Shown piece after piece: positions 35,174 to 45,536 of a stretch of DNA of 64,000 bases. The DNA lies in assembly GCF_018362995.1 (NCBI RefSeq), contig NZ_CP074372.1, positions 3,906,001-3,970,000 on the forward strand, given 5' to 3'. This stretch comes from Chryseobacterium indologenes. GTDB taxonomy: Bacteria; Bacteroidota; Bacteroidia; Flavobacteriales; Weeksellaceae. Numbering within the stretch: position 1 is the stretch's first letter; the number at the start of each line of letters is the position of its first letter. The notes below the pieces were generated by a model that did not search any database, was not told where the DNA came from, and saw only the letters and a program-made list of their open reading frames with translations. The position numbers and the translations under genes are program-made.

Positions 35174-35183
35174 TTTTTGTTAG

Positions 35184-35301
35184 ATAGTAGGTAGCGGGTG
35201 ATAGGTAACAGTATCTAAATATTGATATCAGGATTCTTTTTAAGATTTACAAGGGATAGTTGATTTCTATTACCTGCAAACTAAATCCTGCAACTCCTAT
35301 C
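35184..35301. repeat. Repeat-like GT-rich/CA-rich tracts in the nadD-recJ gap
   Basis: The left part (35184-35211) reads as degenerate TAGGTARC repeats: ATAGTAGGTAGCGGG then TGATAGGTAACAG. The right part (35268-35301) reads as degenerate complements: CTATTACCTGCAA then ATCCTGCAACTCCTATC, and touches the 3' end of recJ. The composition is like the arms around the four-helix-bundle gene at 52753-53227. Pairing is imperfect, so this is a tentative repeat call. Confidence 0.4.
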
Positions 35302-37012
35302 AATCCCTGAATTTCACATCCTTAATATTTAGATAATGAGTGACATTGCCTTTCCAGTGATTTTCTTCAAGGGTAAAAGCAAGGTCGAAATTTTTATTTT
35401 TAAAATCTTCAACAAATGGTCCTAGCTTGAATCCTACACATTCAATATTTCGTCCTGTAGATTCCTGCTTGATATAAAACTTCAGATGATTATTATCTTT
35501 CCCCATCGTTTTCACATAACCTGACAATTTCTGGTTGGTCAATGTAAAGATAGGTTTCATATTGTGAGGCCCGAATGGAGCCAGTTTTCTGTGGAAATTG
35601 ATAAACTCTCTGTTGATTTCATCAACTGTAATTTCAGTATCAATGGCAATGGAAGGTTCTTTTTGATGGTCTTTGATTTTTTCAGAAACAATTTTTTCAA
35701 ACCTTTCCTTGAAAGCATCAAATTTGTCTTTCTCCATAGAAAGTCCGGCTGCCGCATGATGGCCCCCAAACTTAAGAAAATATTCAGAACACATATCAAG
35801 AGCTTCATGCACATCGAAGTCAGAAACAGATCTTGCAGAAGCTACCATTTCCCCGTTATTACCATCAGTAAATACCAGGGTAGGTTTATAATATGTTTCA
35901 ATAAGTCGGGAAGCTACAATTCCAATTACTCCTTTATTCCATTCAGGATGATAAACAATGGTTGTGTGCTTGGTTTCCTGCTGAGATTCTATAATTTGGT
36001 TCAATGCAGAAAGAGTAGAATTCATATCCAGCTCTCTTCTTTCGTCGTTGAGGTTCATGATATCACCTACAATCTGGTTGGCGTGTTTCAGATTGTCAGA
36101 AACCATAAGTTCTACGGCCGCTTTACCATGGGAGATTCTTCCGGCTGCATTAATTTTAGGAGCTATTTCAAAAACAATATTTGAAATTTCAAAATGAGAA
36201 AGCTTATCCTCAGGAATCAGCAATCTTAATCCCAGATTTCTGGTTTTTCTAAGGGTTTTCAATCCCATTTTAGCCAGTACTCTGTTTTCACCTGTCATGG
36301 AAACAATATCGGCAGCAATAGAAATGGCCAGAAGATCAGTAAGTTCAAATAATTCCGCTTCCGGTAATTTATAAATTGTATTTAATCCCTGGCAAAGCTT
36401 AAAGCCTACGCCACATCCCGAAAGTTCTTTGAAAGGATATCGGCAGTCAGTTCTTTTAGGGTCAAGTACGGCCGCAGCATCAGGAATTTCTTCACCTGGA
36501 AGGTGATGATCACAGATAATAAAATCTATTTCCAGATTTTTGGCATAGTTGATCATATCAATAGCCTTTATTCCGCAATCCAGAGCAATGATTAATGAAA
36601 ATCCATTTTCTTTGGCAAAATCAATTCCTTCAGTAGAAATTCCATATCCTTCAGAATTTCTGTCAGGAATATAATAGTCCAGATATTTTTTCTCAACAAT
36701 TTTGCTGAGATAAAGGTACATCAGAGCAACCGCTGTGGTTCCGTCCACATCATAGTCACCATAGACCAATATTTTTTCACCATTTTCAATAGCCGTTGCA
36801 ATACGCTCTACAGCTTTTTGCATATCTGCCATTAAAAACGGATTGTGTATATCGTTAAGGTTTGGTTTGAAGAATTCTCTGGCCTTTTGATAATTGTCAA
36901 TCCCTCTTAAAACGAGGATTTTAGATTCAAAAGTACCAAAACCAAGTGACGAACTTAGTCTGTCCACAACTTCCTCATCGGGTTCAGGCTTATAAATCCA
37001 TTTTTGACTCAT
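35300..37012 (-). CDS. recJ: Single-stranded-DNA-specific exonuclease RecJ
   Basis: RecJ degrades single-stranded DNA 5' to 3' in recombination and mismatch repair. The DHH phosphoesterase motifs are visible: YGDYDVDGTTAVALMY, LDCGIKA, CDHHLPGEE and the DHHA1 motif GGHHAAAGLSM. The frame stays open upstream to 37108, but the ATG at 37012 gives MSQKWIYKPEPDEEVV, the natural N-terminus; the upstream 32 residues look like a chance extension. From there the protein has 570 residues, the normal length. The OB-fold region follows DHHA1 (FTLTNQKLSGYVKTMGKDNNHLKFYI). Confidence 0.96.
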   Translation of the reverse strand: MSQKWIYKPEPDEEVVDRLSSSLGFGTFESKILVLRGIDNYQKAREFFKPNLNDIHNPFLMADMQKAVERIATAIENGEKILVYGDYDVDGTTAVALMYLYLSKIVEKKYLDYYIPDRNSEGYGISTEGIDFAKENGFSLIIALDCGIKAIDMINYAKNLEIDFIICDHHLPGEEIPDAAAVLDPKRTDCRYPFKELSGCGVGFKLCQGLNTIYKLPEAELFELTDLLAISIAADIVSMTGENRVLAKMGLKTLRKTRNLGLRLLIPEDKLSHFEISNIVFEIAPKINAAGRISHGKAAVELMVSDNLKHANQIVGDIMNLNDERRELDMNSTLSALNQIIESQQETKHTTIVYHPEWNKGVIGIVASRLIETYYKPTLVFTDGNNGEMVASARSVSDFDVHEALDMCSEYFLKFGGHHAAAGLSMEKDKFDAFKERFEKIVSEKIKDHQKEPSIAIDTEITVDEINREFINFHRKLAPFGPHNMKPIFTLTNQKLSGYVKTMGKDNNHLKFYIKQESTGRNIECVGFKLGPFVEDFKNKNFDLAFTLEENHWKGNVTHYLNIKDVKFRD

Positions 37013-37116
37013 TTCACAAAAATAAGGAAAAAAAATAGCATTCCAGAAAGAACTGGAACGAAGTTTCGACTTAATAATTGTTAAAAAAAGGCTATCTTCG
37101 TGCTCCAAAATTTTAA

Positions 37117-37935
37117 ATGACTATGAAAAAAATTACTCTATGCCTTATGTTATTTGGGGCTATGTATTCGATTAATGCACAAAAAATTAACCTCGGGAAA
37201 GCTGCCGGAATGGTTTCAAATGGTGCAAAAGCTCTAACATTTACGAACGAAGATGCGGTTAAATTATCCAAAGAGTCAGTAGACTGGATGGATAAAAATA
37301 ATGCTGTAGCAGGACCTAAAGACCCATACACTGTGAGACTGAACAAACTGTTTGGAAAGCACAAATCTCAGGACGGTCTGAATTTGAATTATAAAGTTTA
37401 TAAAGTTAAAGATATCAATGCGTTTGCCTGCGCGGACGGAAGTGTACGCGTATTCTCTTCTCTGATGGATATCATGACGGACAATGAATTGCTAGCGGTT
37501 ATCGGGCATGAGATTGGGCACGTGAAAAATCAGGATACAAAAGATGCAATGAAATCTGCTTATCTGAAAGCGGCGGCACTAGATGCTGCATCATCGGCTT
37601 CTTCTGCTGTAGCTACTCTTAATGAAAGTCAGGTAGGAAAGATGGCTAATGCATTTTTGGATGCTTCACACAGCAAAAAACAGGAATCAGAGGCAGATAC
37701 TTACTCATATGATTTTATGAAAGCTAATAAATATGATGTTGTAGGGGCTTATACAGCTTTCAAAAAGTTAGCGCTGCTCTCAGAAGGAAGTACACAAACG
37801 AACTTTGAAAAAATGTTCAATTCTCACCCTGACAGTAACAAAAGGGCAGAATCTATTAAAAAACGAGCTGAGAAGGACGGGTTATGGAAAGATCCGGGAA
37901 CGGTAACTTTACCCAAAACAAAGTTGATAAAATAA
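37117..37935 (+). CDS. M48-family metallopeptidase, exported
   Basis: The 272-residue zinc protease has a signal peptide (LCLMLFGAMYSINAQ) and the HExxH motif in VIGHEIGHVKNQDT, with the third zinc ligand probably Glu in KKQESEADTYSYDFM. It also has SHPDSNKRAESIKKRAE, typical of the Ste24/LoiP-like M48 group that degrades misfolded periplasmic or outer-membrane proteins. ATG codons at 37117 and 37123 are both possible starts. It is divergent from recJ and has its own terminator. A central Ala/Ser-rich helix (AAALDAASSASSAVATLN) is slightly unusual. Confidence 0.93.
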   Translation: MTMKKITLCLMLFGAMYSINAQKINLGKAAGMVSNGAKALTFTNEDAVKLSKESVDWMDKNNAVAGPKDPYTVRLNKLFGKHKSQDGLNLNYKVYKVKDINAFACADGSVRVFSSLMDIMTDNELLAVIGHEIGHVKNQDTKDAMKSAYLKAAALDAASSASSAVATLNESQVGKMANAFLDASHSKKQESEADTYSYDFMKANKYDVVGAYTAFKKLALLSEGSTQTNFEKMFNSHPDSNKRAESIKKRAEKDGLWKDPGTVTLPKTKLIK

Positions 37936-37952
37936 TTTAGACGATTAAAATA

Positions 37953-37983
37953 GGACCTCAAAGAATTTCTTTGAGGTTTTTTT
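37953..37983 (+). terminator. Terminator after the M48 peptidase gene
   Basis: ACCTCAAAG and CTTTGAGGT form a 9-bp stem with a 5-base loop followed by TTTTTT. Confidence 0.9.
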
Positions 37984-38147
37984 ATGGGATTTATGAAAAA
38001 ATTTAAAATAACGTAAAGTATAGAAATCGAAAAAAATATCCATTAAAACTAATAATAAGATTTTTTAGGATATATTAAATTTCAATTATTATAATATAAT
38101 TTTTATGTTATTTGTTTGGTTTTAATCTGTTAATTATAGTTAATTTA

Positions 38148-38177
38148 TTGATTATTTATTTTTAATTTTTACATTTG
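38148..38177 (+). promoter_or_regulatory. Promoter of the T9SS protein gene
   Basis: TTG at 38148-38150 and TACATTTG at 38170-38177 are separated by 19 bases, an exact fit to the Bacteroidota consensus, 20 bases before the ATG. Confidence 0.65.
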
Positions 38178-38197
38178 TATTGAATAAAATATAAATA

Positions 38198-39937
38198 ATG
38201 AATAAAAAAATTACATTTGCCTTACTTGGCTTAATGGCTGCTATTCTTTGTGGTCAAGTCAATGCTCAAAGCTATCAAACCTTAAATGTTACAAGTGGCT
38301 ATAATGAAGATCTTATAGCAAATGGTGCGGGAACGGCTTCTTCTAGTACCTCGCAAAGTGTGGATACCCCAACCAATGGGTATGTGTTTATGTCAACGGA
38401 TTTTGTCAACGGTTCGGGGATAAGTCCTGTTTCAGGATTGCCAGGTAATGGTTTAGTTAATTCAGTAAATACATCAGGGTTAACGTTTCAATTGGCTCCT
38501 TATAGCTCTAATAATTCCTTAAGGCTCTTAAATGCAAATGACTCCGGAACTTTATCATTTGGTTCAACTCCAAAAGCTTCAAAATTATATATGTTGGCAA
38601 CTACAGGAAGTGGCAGTTCTACAGCGGATATTCTTGTGACTTTTACAGATGGAACAAGTCAGGCATTTACTAATAATAATGTGAATGATTGGTATGGAGG
38701 AACTTCTTTCGCTATCAAAGGAATTGGTAGAACAAGTAGGGTAAGTGATGCTATTGAAAATAATATTAATAATCCAAGATTGTATGAGATTGCTTTGCCA
38801 ATTAACGCTGCAAATCAGACTAAGAATATTTCAAGTGTTAAAGTGACTAAAACTTCATCAGGATCAGGGATTTTATGTGTTTTTGGCTTTTCTTATAAAG
38901 CTGCAAACAGTTGTATAACTCCGGATAATGTTACTTCTTCCAATGTTACTTCAAGTTCTGTTGATATTTCCTGGAATCCGGTTGCTGGAATTTCATCTTA
39001 TGAAATTTACACAAGCACTTCCAGCACAACTCCAACTAGTTCAACTACACCTACTACAGGAGTTAGCGGATCTTCAACAAATATTTCAGGATTGTCTCCA
39101 AATACCTCGTATAATGTTTGGGTGAGAAGCAATTGTGGAGGAGGGAGTACAGGTGACTGGGCTCCTGTTGTAAATTTTACTACGCTATGTGCAGTCGTAA
39201 ATGTACCTTATATAGAGAATTTTAATACTACTCCAGATAATTCAATTCCTGGCTGTACTTCAACTCAGGTGATTAATAATACAGGTAATAATTGGCAGGT
39301 AGTTAACACTTATGGAAGCGTAATCGGGTTTGATCAAAAAGTGCTTTTTAGCAATACATCTACTACAACAAATACAAATATCTGGTTTTATACACAAGGT
39401 GTAAATCTACAGGCAGGAATCAATTATACGTTTAGTTTTCTTTATGCTAGTTTTTCGGGTTCACAAAGTTTAAAAGTGGCATATGGTGGTGCTCCTGCAG
39501 ATACCTCAATGACAAACGCTATTGTTGATTATCCAGATGTAAATGTGACGACTGCTACACCTGCAACATTTACAATTACACCTGCAGCTTCAGGTACTTA
39601 TTATTTTGGATTTAATAATTACACAGCAGGAGGAACAATTGGAATGTTGTTATTGGATGATATTTCAGTTACAGCAGCTAGCTTAGGTACGAAAGAGAAT
39701 CACTTACAGAATAATGATGTGAATGTCTATCCCAATCCGACGTCAGATTATTTGTATGTAATAGGAAAAGGAAAATTTGTGGAAGCTAAAATACTTGATG
39801 CTTCTGGTAGCATAGTTATGTCATTTAATAAAGTTGGCCAAAAGATAGATGTTTCTCAATTGACTAAAGGGGTGTATGTCCTTGTGATTAAAAATACAGA
39901 CGGAACTCAACTTAGCCATAAGTTTATCAAAAAATAA
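38198..39937 (+). CDS. Secreted protein with FN3 domain and T9SS C-terminal sorting domain
   Basis: The 579-residue protein has a signal peptide (about 1-25, ending VNAQ). A Ser/Thr/Asn-rich beta domain covers about 26-240, and a fibronectin type III domain about 245-328 (SSVDISWNPVAGISSYEIY, ISGLSPNTSYNVWVRSNCGGG). A jelly-roll-like domain follows (about 335-495). The C-terminal type IX secretion sorting domain is clear: VNVYPNPTSDYLYVIG, KILDASGSIV, ISQLTKGVYVLVI and the basic end SHKFIKK. It is therefore secreted or attached to the cell surface through T9SS. No catalytic motif is evident; adhesion or glycan binding is plausible. Confidence 0.9.
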   Translation: MNKKITFALLGLMAAILCGQVNAQSYQTLNVTSGYNEDLIANGAGTASSSTSQSVDTPTNGYVFMSTDFVNGSGISPVSGLPGNGLVNSVNTSGLTFQLAPYSSNNSLRLLNANDSGTLSFGSTPKASKLYMLATTGSGSSTADILVTFTDGTSQAFTNNNVNDWYGGTSFAIKGIGRTSRVSDAIENNINNPRLYEIALPINAANQTKNISSVKVTKTSSGSGILCVFGFSYKAANSCITPDNVTSSNVTSSSVDISWNPVAGISSYEIYTSTSSTTPTSSTTPTTGVSGSSTNISGLSPNTSYNVWVRSNCGGGSTGDWAPVVNFTTLCAVVNVPYIENFNTTPDNSIPGCTSTQVINNTGNNWQVVNTYGSVIGFDQKVLFSNTSTTTNTNIWFYTQGVNLQAGINYTFSFLYASFSGSQSLKVAYGGAPADTSMTNAIVDYPDVNVTTATPATFTITPAASGTYYFGFNNYTAGGTIGMLLLDDISVTAASLGTKENHLQNNDVNVYPNPTSDYLYVIGKGKFVEAKILDASGSIVMSFNKVGQKIDVSQLTKGVYVLVIKNTDGTQLSHKFIKK

Positions 39938-39970
39938 ATATTCTGCTTTTACTATTAATGTATTTAATCA

Positions 39971-40005
39971 AAAATAGCTACTCCGAAAAGAGTAGCTATT
40001 TATTA
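39971..40005. terminator. Bidirectional terminator between T9SS protein and ABC-F genes
   Basis: AAATAGCTACTC and GAGTAGCTATTT pair over about 12 bp with a 6-base loop. It lies between two convergent stop codons. Confidence 0.85.
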
Positions 40006-40026
40006 TTGATGATGTATTTCTATGAA

Positions 40027-41721
<1,695 letters not shown>

Positions 41722-41767
41722 TTAATTGTATGGTATTTTTTATATATTTCATTAACGAAATTTTAAA

Positions 41768-42229
41768 ATGATGAAGATTGAGAAAACAGTTAGCATATTA
41801 AACAGAAGAGCCCGTTTTGAATATGAAATTCTTGAAGAATATGAAGCAGGAATGGTTTTGACGGGTACCGAAATAAAATCTTTACGTTCATCCAAAGCAT
41901 CCATTACAGAATCCTTCTGTCAGTTTATTGATGGGGAATTGTACATCATTAACATGATGATTGATGAGTATAAATTAGGTACTTTTTACAATCACAAAAC
42001 AAAAAGGGAACGGAAATTGCTCTTGCACAAAAAAGAATTACAAAAACTTGAAAAAAAGTTAAAGGATGCTGGGAACACCATAATACCTTTAAAATTATAT
42101 ATCACTGACCGAGGTAAAGCAAAGGTGCTGATAGCGCTGGGTAGAGGGAAAAAGCTTTTCGATAAAAGAGAGGCGATAAAAGATAGAGAAAATAAACGGA
42201 ACCTGGACAGAATATTAAAGAAAAGTTAA
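41768..42229 (+). CDS. smpB: SsrA-binding protein SmpB
   Basis: SmpB binds tmRNA and delivers it to stalled ribosomes for trans-translation. The 153-residue protein has the family landmarks: LNRRARFEYEILEEYEAGMVLTGTEIKSLRSSKASITESFC, the MIDEYKLGTFYNH segment, and a basic C-terminal tail (LGRGKKLFDKREAIKDRENKRNLDRILKK) that enters the mRNA channel. The start is ATG at 41768 or the next ATG at 41771. The tmRNA gene itself was not found in the window. Confidence 0.97.
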   Translation: MMKIEKTVSILNRRARFEYEILEEYEAGMVLTGTEIKSLRSSKASITESFCQFIDGELYIINMMIDEYKLGTFYNHKTKRERKLLLHKKELQKLEKKLKDAGNTIIPLKLYITDRGKAKVLIALGRGKKLFDKREAIKDRENKRNLDRILKKS

Positions 42230-42306
42230 AAATCATTTGAAAAACTTTGTATATAAAGAAAAATTATATTTATTTTGCATTATCAATTATTTAATCATTT
42301 AATTCT

Positions 42307-43818
42307 ATGAAAAATCTAAAATTAGGAATTTCAGCATTGGCGCTTACTGTTGCCTCTACTGTTTTCGCACAGACTACCAACAATCCGTGGTTAATCGGAG
42401 TTGGTGCTCATGCTGAAAACCACGTAGCAGCAAGAGGTAACTTCAGTAATACGTTCTCTGCTAACAATTTGACGAAGAGTATGTTCAATGTGAACAACTT
42501 CTCTATTACTCCTCCATTATCTAAGTTAACAGTTGCTAGAAATGTTGGTAAAGGTTTAGTAATTGACTGGCAGACTTCTGTTGGGAACGTTGAAAACAAA
42601 AGATTCAACATGGGGAAAGAATTTTTCCTAATGACAGGTCTTGGTTTCCAAGCTCACGCTGCAGGTCTTTTATGGAACGAAGAATCTTGGTTTGATCCAT
42701 ATTTAAGAGTTGGTGCTAACTACTTAAGACATGACTATACAGCTCTTACTTTCCCTAGAACATCTGTTGACGCTAACGGTAATCCAATCGAAACTGTTGT
42801 TAATGGTAAGGATGGTAACGAAAACGGTAAAGCTAACCACTTTACAGTTGCTACAGGTGCTGGTGCTAACTTCTGGGTAACTAAGAACTTCGGTCTTGGT
42901 ATTCAGGGAGATTATGTATCAACTCCAGGTGACAACTCTACAGTGGCTAACTTCTGGCAAGCTTCTGCTTCTATCTTATTCAGATTTGGAAACAGAGATA
43001 GAGATAAGGATGGTATCCTAGATAAAGATGACCTTTGTCCAGATACTCCAGGTTTACCAGAATTCCAAGGATGTCCTGATACTGACGGTGACGGAGTTCC
43101 AGATAAAGACGATCAATGTCCAGAAGTGGCAGGTCCAGTTGAAAACAACGGATGCCCTTGGCCAGATACTGACGGTGATGGTGTAATCGACAAAGATGAC
43201 GCTTGTCCTACAGTAGCAGGTCCTGCTGAAAACAATGGTTGTCCTTGGCCAGATACAGACGGTGACGGTATCTTAGATAAAGATGATGCTTGTCCTACTG
43301 TTCCAGGTCTTCCTGAATACAACGGATGTCCTAAGCCAAAAGATGTTATCGCTAAAGAGGCTACAGGTGCTCTTAAAGATATCTTATTTGACTTCAATAA
43401 AGCTACTATCAGACCTGAATCTAGCGGTAAATTAGATCAAGCTGCAACAATCATTAAGCAATCTAACGATGGTACATTCTTAGTAACTGGTCACACAGAT
43501 AAGAAAGGTGCTGATGCTTACAACTTGAAACTTTCTAGACAAAGAGCTGCTTCAGTAGTAGGTGCTCTAGAAGCTAGAGGTGTTAGCGGTAATCAGTTAA
43601 AATCTGTAGGAGTTGGTGAAAGAGACGCTACTGTTTCTGAAAAAGCTTCTGACGCTGAAAGAATGGTTGACAGAAAAGTAGTTGTTGAGGCTATCAACGG
43701 TGCTGCTTGGGATGCACTTAAGAAATCTGATCTAGAAGTTGTAGAGAAGAAGACTGTAGTGAAAAAAGCTAAAAAAGCTCCAGCTAAGAAAAAAGCTGCT
43801 GCTAAAAAGAAAAAATAA
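42307..43818 (+). CDS. OmpA/OprF-type outer-membrane protein with thrombospondin type 3 repeats
   Basis: The 503-residue protein links the outer membrane to peptidoglycan. A signal peptide (about 1-21, ending VFA-Q) precedes an N-terminal eight-stranded-type barrel (about 25-230). Four thrombospondin type 3 calcium-binding repeats follow (about 233-345), with DxDxDGxxDxxDxCP units such as DTDGDGVPDKDDQCP, repeated at DNA level too. The OmpA C-terminal domain (about 355-470) has DILFDFNKATIRPESSGKLD and VTGHTDKKGADAYNLKLSRQRAASVV. An unusual Lys/Ala tail ends the protein (KKAKKAPAKKKAAAKKKK). Codon usage indicates very high expression. A strong terminator follows. Confidence 0.95.
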   Translation: MKNLKLGISALALTVASTVFAQTTNNPWLIGVGAHAENHVAARGNFSNTFSANNLTKSMFNVNNFSITPPLSKLTVARNVGKGLVIDWQTSVGNVENKRFNMGKEFFLMTGLGFQAHAAGLLWNEESWFDPYLRVGANYLRHDYTALTFPRTSVDANGNPIETVVNGKDGNENGKANHFTVATGAGANFWVTKNFGLGIQGDYVSTPGDNSTVANFWQASASILFRFGNRDRDKDGILDKDDLCPDTPGLPEFQGCPDTDGDGVPDKDDQCPEVAGPVENNGCPWPDTDGDGVIDKDDACPTVAGPAENNGCPWPDTDGDGILDKDDACPTVPGLPEYNGCPKPKDVIAKEATGALKDILFDFNKATIRPESSGKLDQAATIIKQSNDGTFLVTGHTDKKGADAYNLKLSRQRAASVVGALEARGVSGNQLKSVGVGERDATVSEKASDAERMVDRKVVVEAINGAAWDALKKSDLEVVEKKTVVKKAKKAPAKKKAAAKKKK

Positions 43819-43837
43819 TTAATTTTTCTAAATAATG

Positions 43838-43873
43838 AATACCTCCAATTTAATTGGAGGTATTTTTTTTTTT
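43838..43873 (+). terminator. Terminator after the OmpA-family gene
   Basis: AATACCTCCAATT and AATTGGAGGTATT form a 13-bp stem with almost no loop, followed by a T run of at least nine. Confidence 0.93.
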
Positions 43874-43913
43874 GTTGACTTTTAAGTAATTTTGTTGGAA
43901 ATTTAAAATTAAA

Positions 43914-44654
43914 ATGGGAAGAGCATTTGAATATAGAAAAGCTTCTAAAATGGCCAGATGGGATAAGATGGCCAAAACATTCTCCAAAATAGGTAAAGAC
44001 ATTGCATTAGCTGTAAAGGCTGGTGGAACAGATCCGGAAGCCAATCCGGCCCTGAGAAGATGTATCCAGAATGCAAAAGGGGCAAACATGCCTAAGGACA
44101 ACGTAGAACGTGCAATTAAGAAAGCAAGCGGTGCCGATGCAGAGAACTATGAAGAAATCACGTATGAAGGTTATGGACAAGGTGGTGTTGCTTTTTTTGT
44201 AGAATGTACTACAAACAACACAACAAGAACTGTAGCGAACGTGAGAGCTATTTTTAACAAGTTTGATGGTAACCTTGGGAAAAATGGTGAATTAGCATTT
44301 ATCTTTGATAGAAAAGGAATTTTCACCATTGATCTGGCTCAGATCAAAATGGATTGGGATGATTTTGAAATGGAAATGATTGATGGTGGTGCAGAAGATG
44401 TGGAAAAAGATGAAGAAGAAGTAATGATTACAACTGCTTTTGAAGATTTCGGTTCTTTATCTCACAAATTGGATGATTTGGGAATTGAAGCAAAAAGTGC
44501 AGAACTTCAAAGAATTCCAAACAATACAAAAGAAGTAAATGCAGAACAGTTTAAAGCTAACATGAAAATGCTTGAGCGTTTCGAAGAGGATGATGACGTT
44601 CAAAACGTTTACCACAATATGGAAATCACAGAAGAGCTGATGGACTCTTTATAA
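43914..44654 (+). CDS. YebC/PmpR-family regulatory protein
   Basis: The 246-residue cytoplasmic protein matches the YebC/PmpR family, known as DNA-binding regulators and, in recent work, as factors relieving ribosome stalling. Family segments are GRAFEYRKASKMARWDKMAKTFSKIGKDIALAVKAGGTDPEANPALR, NMPKDNVERAIKKASG, YEEITYEGYGQGGVAFFVEC and TNNTTRTVANVRAIFNKFDGNLGKNG. Length is standard. It stands alone, 260 bases before which the ompA terminator isolates it. Name yebC would be by homology only. Confidence 0.95.
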   Translation: MGRAFEYRKASKMARWDKMAKTFSKIGKDIALAVKAGGTDPEANPALRRCIQNAKGANMPKDNVERAIKKASGADAENYEEITYEGYGQGGVAFFVECTTNNTTRTVANVRAIFNKFDGNLGKNGELAFIFDRKGIFTIDLAQIKMDWDDFEMEMIDGGAEDVEKDEEEVMITTAFEDFGSLSHKLDDLGIEAKSAELQRIPNNTKEVNAEQFKANMKMLERFEEDDDVQNVYHNMEITEELMDSL

Positions 44655-44711
44655 AAAATAATATAGCATTCATATACAGTTAACTTTCAATTAGTTTCTT
44701 TGTACAAAACT

Positions 44712-45536
44712 ATGAAAAGAAACGTTGAATTAGTTGTTATATCGGATGTTCATTTGGGAACTTATGGATGTAAGGCTAAAGAATTGCTGAGATATCTCAA
44801 TTCTATCCAGCCTAAAACTTTAGTTTTGAACGGTGATATTATTGATATCTGGCAGTTTAAAAAGTCTTACTTCCCTAAACCTCATTTGAAAGTAATCAGA
44901 AAGATTCTTTCATTGGCGACCAAGAACACAGACGTCTATTACATCACGGGTAATCATGATGAAATGTTTCGGAAGTTCACAGATTTTGAACTTGGAAAAC
45001 TTAAAGTCTGCAATAAAATCTGTCTGAATATTGATCAGAAAAAAACCTGGATATTTCACGGTGATGTTTTCGATGCATCCGTCCAGCATTCAAAATGGAT
45101 CGCCAAACTAGGCGGAAAAGGCTACGATCTCCTTATTATTATCAATAATGTTGTAAATTGGTTCTTAGAAAAAATGGGTAAAGAGAAATACTCATTTTCC
45201 AAAAAGATCAAAAACAATGTGAAAAAAGCGGTGAAATATATTGGTGATTTTGAACTTACAGCTTCGGAGCTGGCTATTGACAATAATTATGATTATGTAG
45301 TTTGCGGACATATCCATCAGCCACAGATCCGTGAGGTTGTTAATAAAAAAGGATCCTGCACCTATTTGAATTCAGGGGACTGGATTGAAAATCTCTCTGC
45401 TTTAGAATACAATAATAAAGAATGGACCATTTTTTATTATGATGAGCATAAACACTTGCTGAAAGATGATGAAGTGGAAGAAATTCAGGAAATGGATAAT
45501 TCTGCTCTTTTAAAAATCATAACCAATTTTTCCTAG
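44712..45536 (+). CDS. Metallophosphoesterase, UDP-2,3-diacylglucosamine diphosphatase-like
   Basis: The calcineurin-like fold shows all metal motifs: VISDVHLGTYG, LVLNGDIIDIWQF, YYITGNHDEMF, WIFHGDVFDA and VCGHIHQPQIR. The order and the His-Trp-rich context match the LpxH-like diphosphatase that trims UDP-diacylglucosamine in lipid A synthesis. The frame opens with TTG at 44700, but the ATG at 44712 (MKRNVELVVISDVH) is the natural start, giving 274 residues. The stop abuts the ATG of the glycosyltransferase gene, so they form a two-gene unit. Confidence 0.9.
   Translation: MKRNVELVVISDVHLGTYGCKAKELLRYLNSIQPKTLVLNGDIIDIWQFKKSYFPKPHLKVIRKILSLATKNTDVYYITGNHDEMFRKFTDFELGKLKVCNKICLNIDQKKTWIFHGDVFDASVQHSKWIAKLGGKGYDLLIIINNVVNWFLEKMGKEKYSFSKKIKNNVKKAVKYIGDFELTASELAIDNNYDYVVCGHIHQPQIREVVNKKGSCTYLNSGDWIENLSALEYNNKEWTIFYYDEHKHLLKDDEVEEIQEMDNSALLKIITNFS

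Noticed and set aside
35564..36184. Long plus-strand frame (206 codons) antisense to recJ
   Set aside because: It lies wholly inside recJ on the opposite strand, has odd composition and no recognisable domain.
37013..37108. N-terminal extension of RecJ
   Set aside because: The extra 32 residues have no family character; the ATG at 37012 gives the standard N-terminus.
43010..43330. Direct repeats in the OmpA-family gene as a possible CRISPR or mobile repeat
   Set aside because: They encode the Asp/Gly-rich thrombospondin type 3 calcium-binding repeats, in frame.
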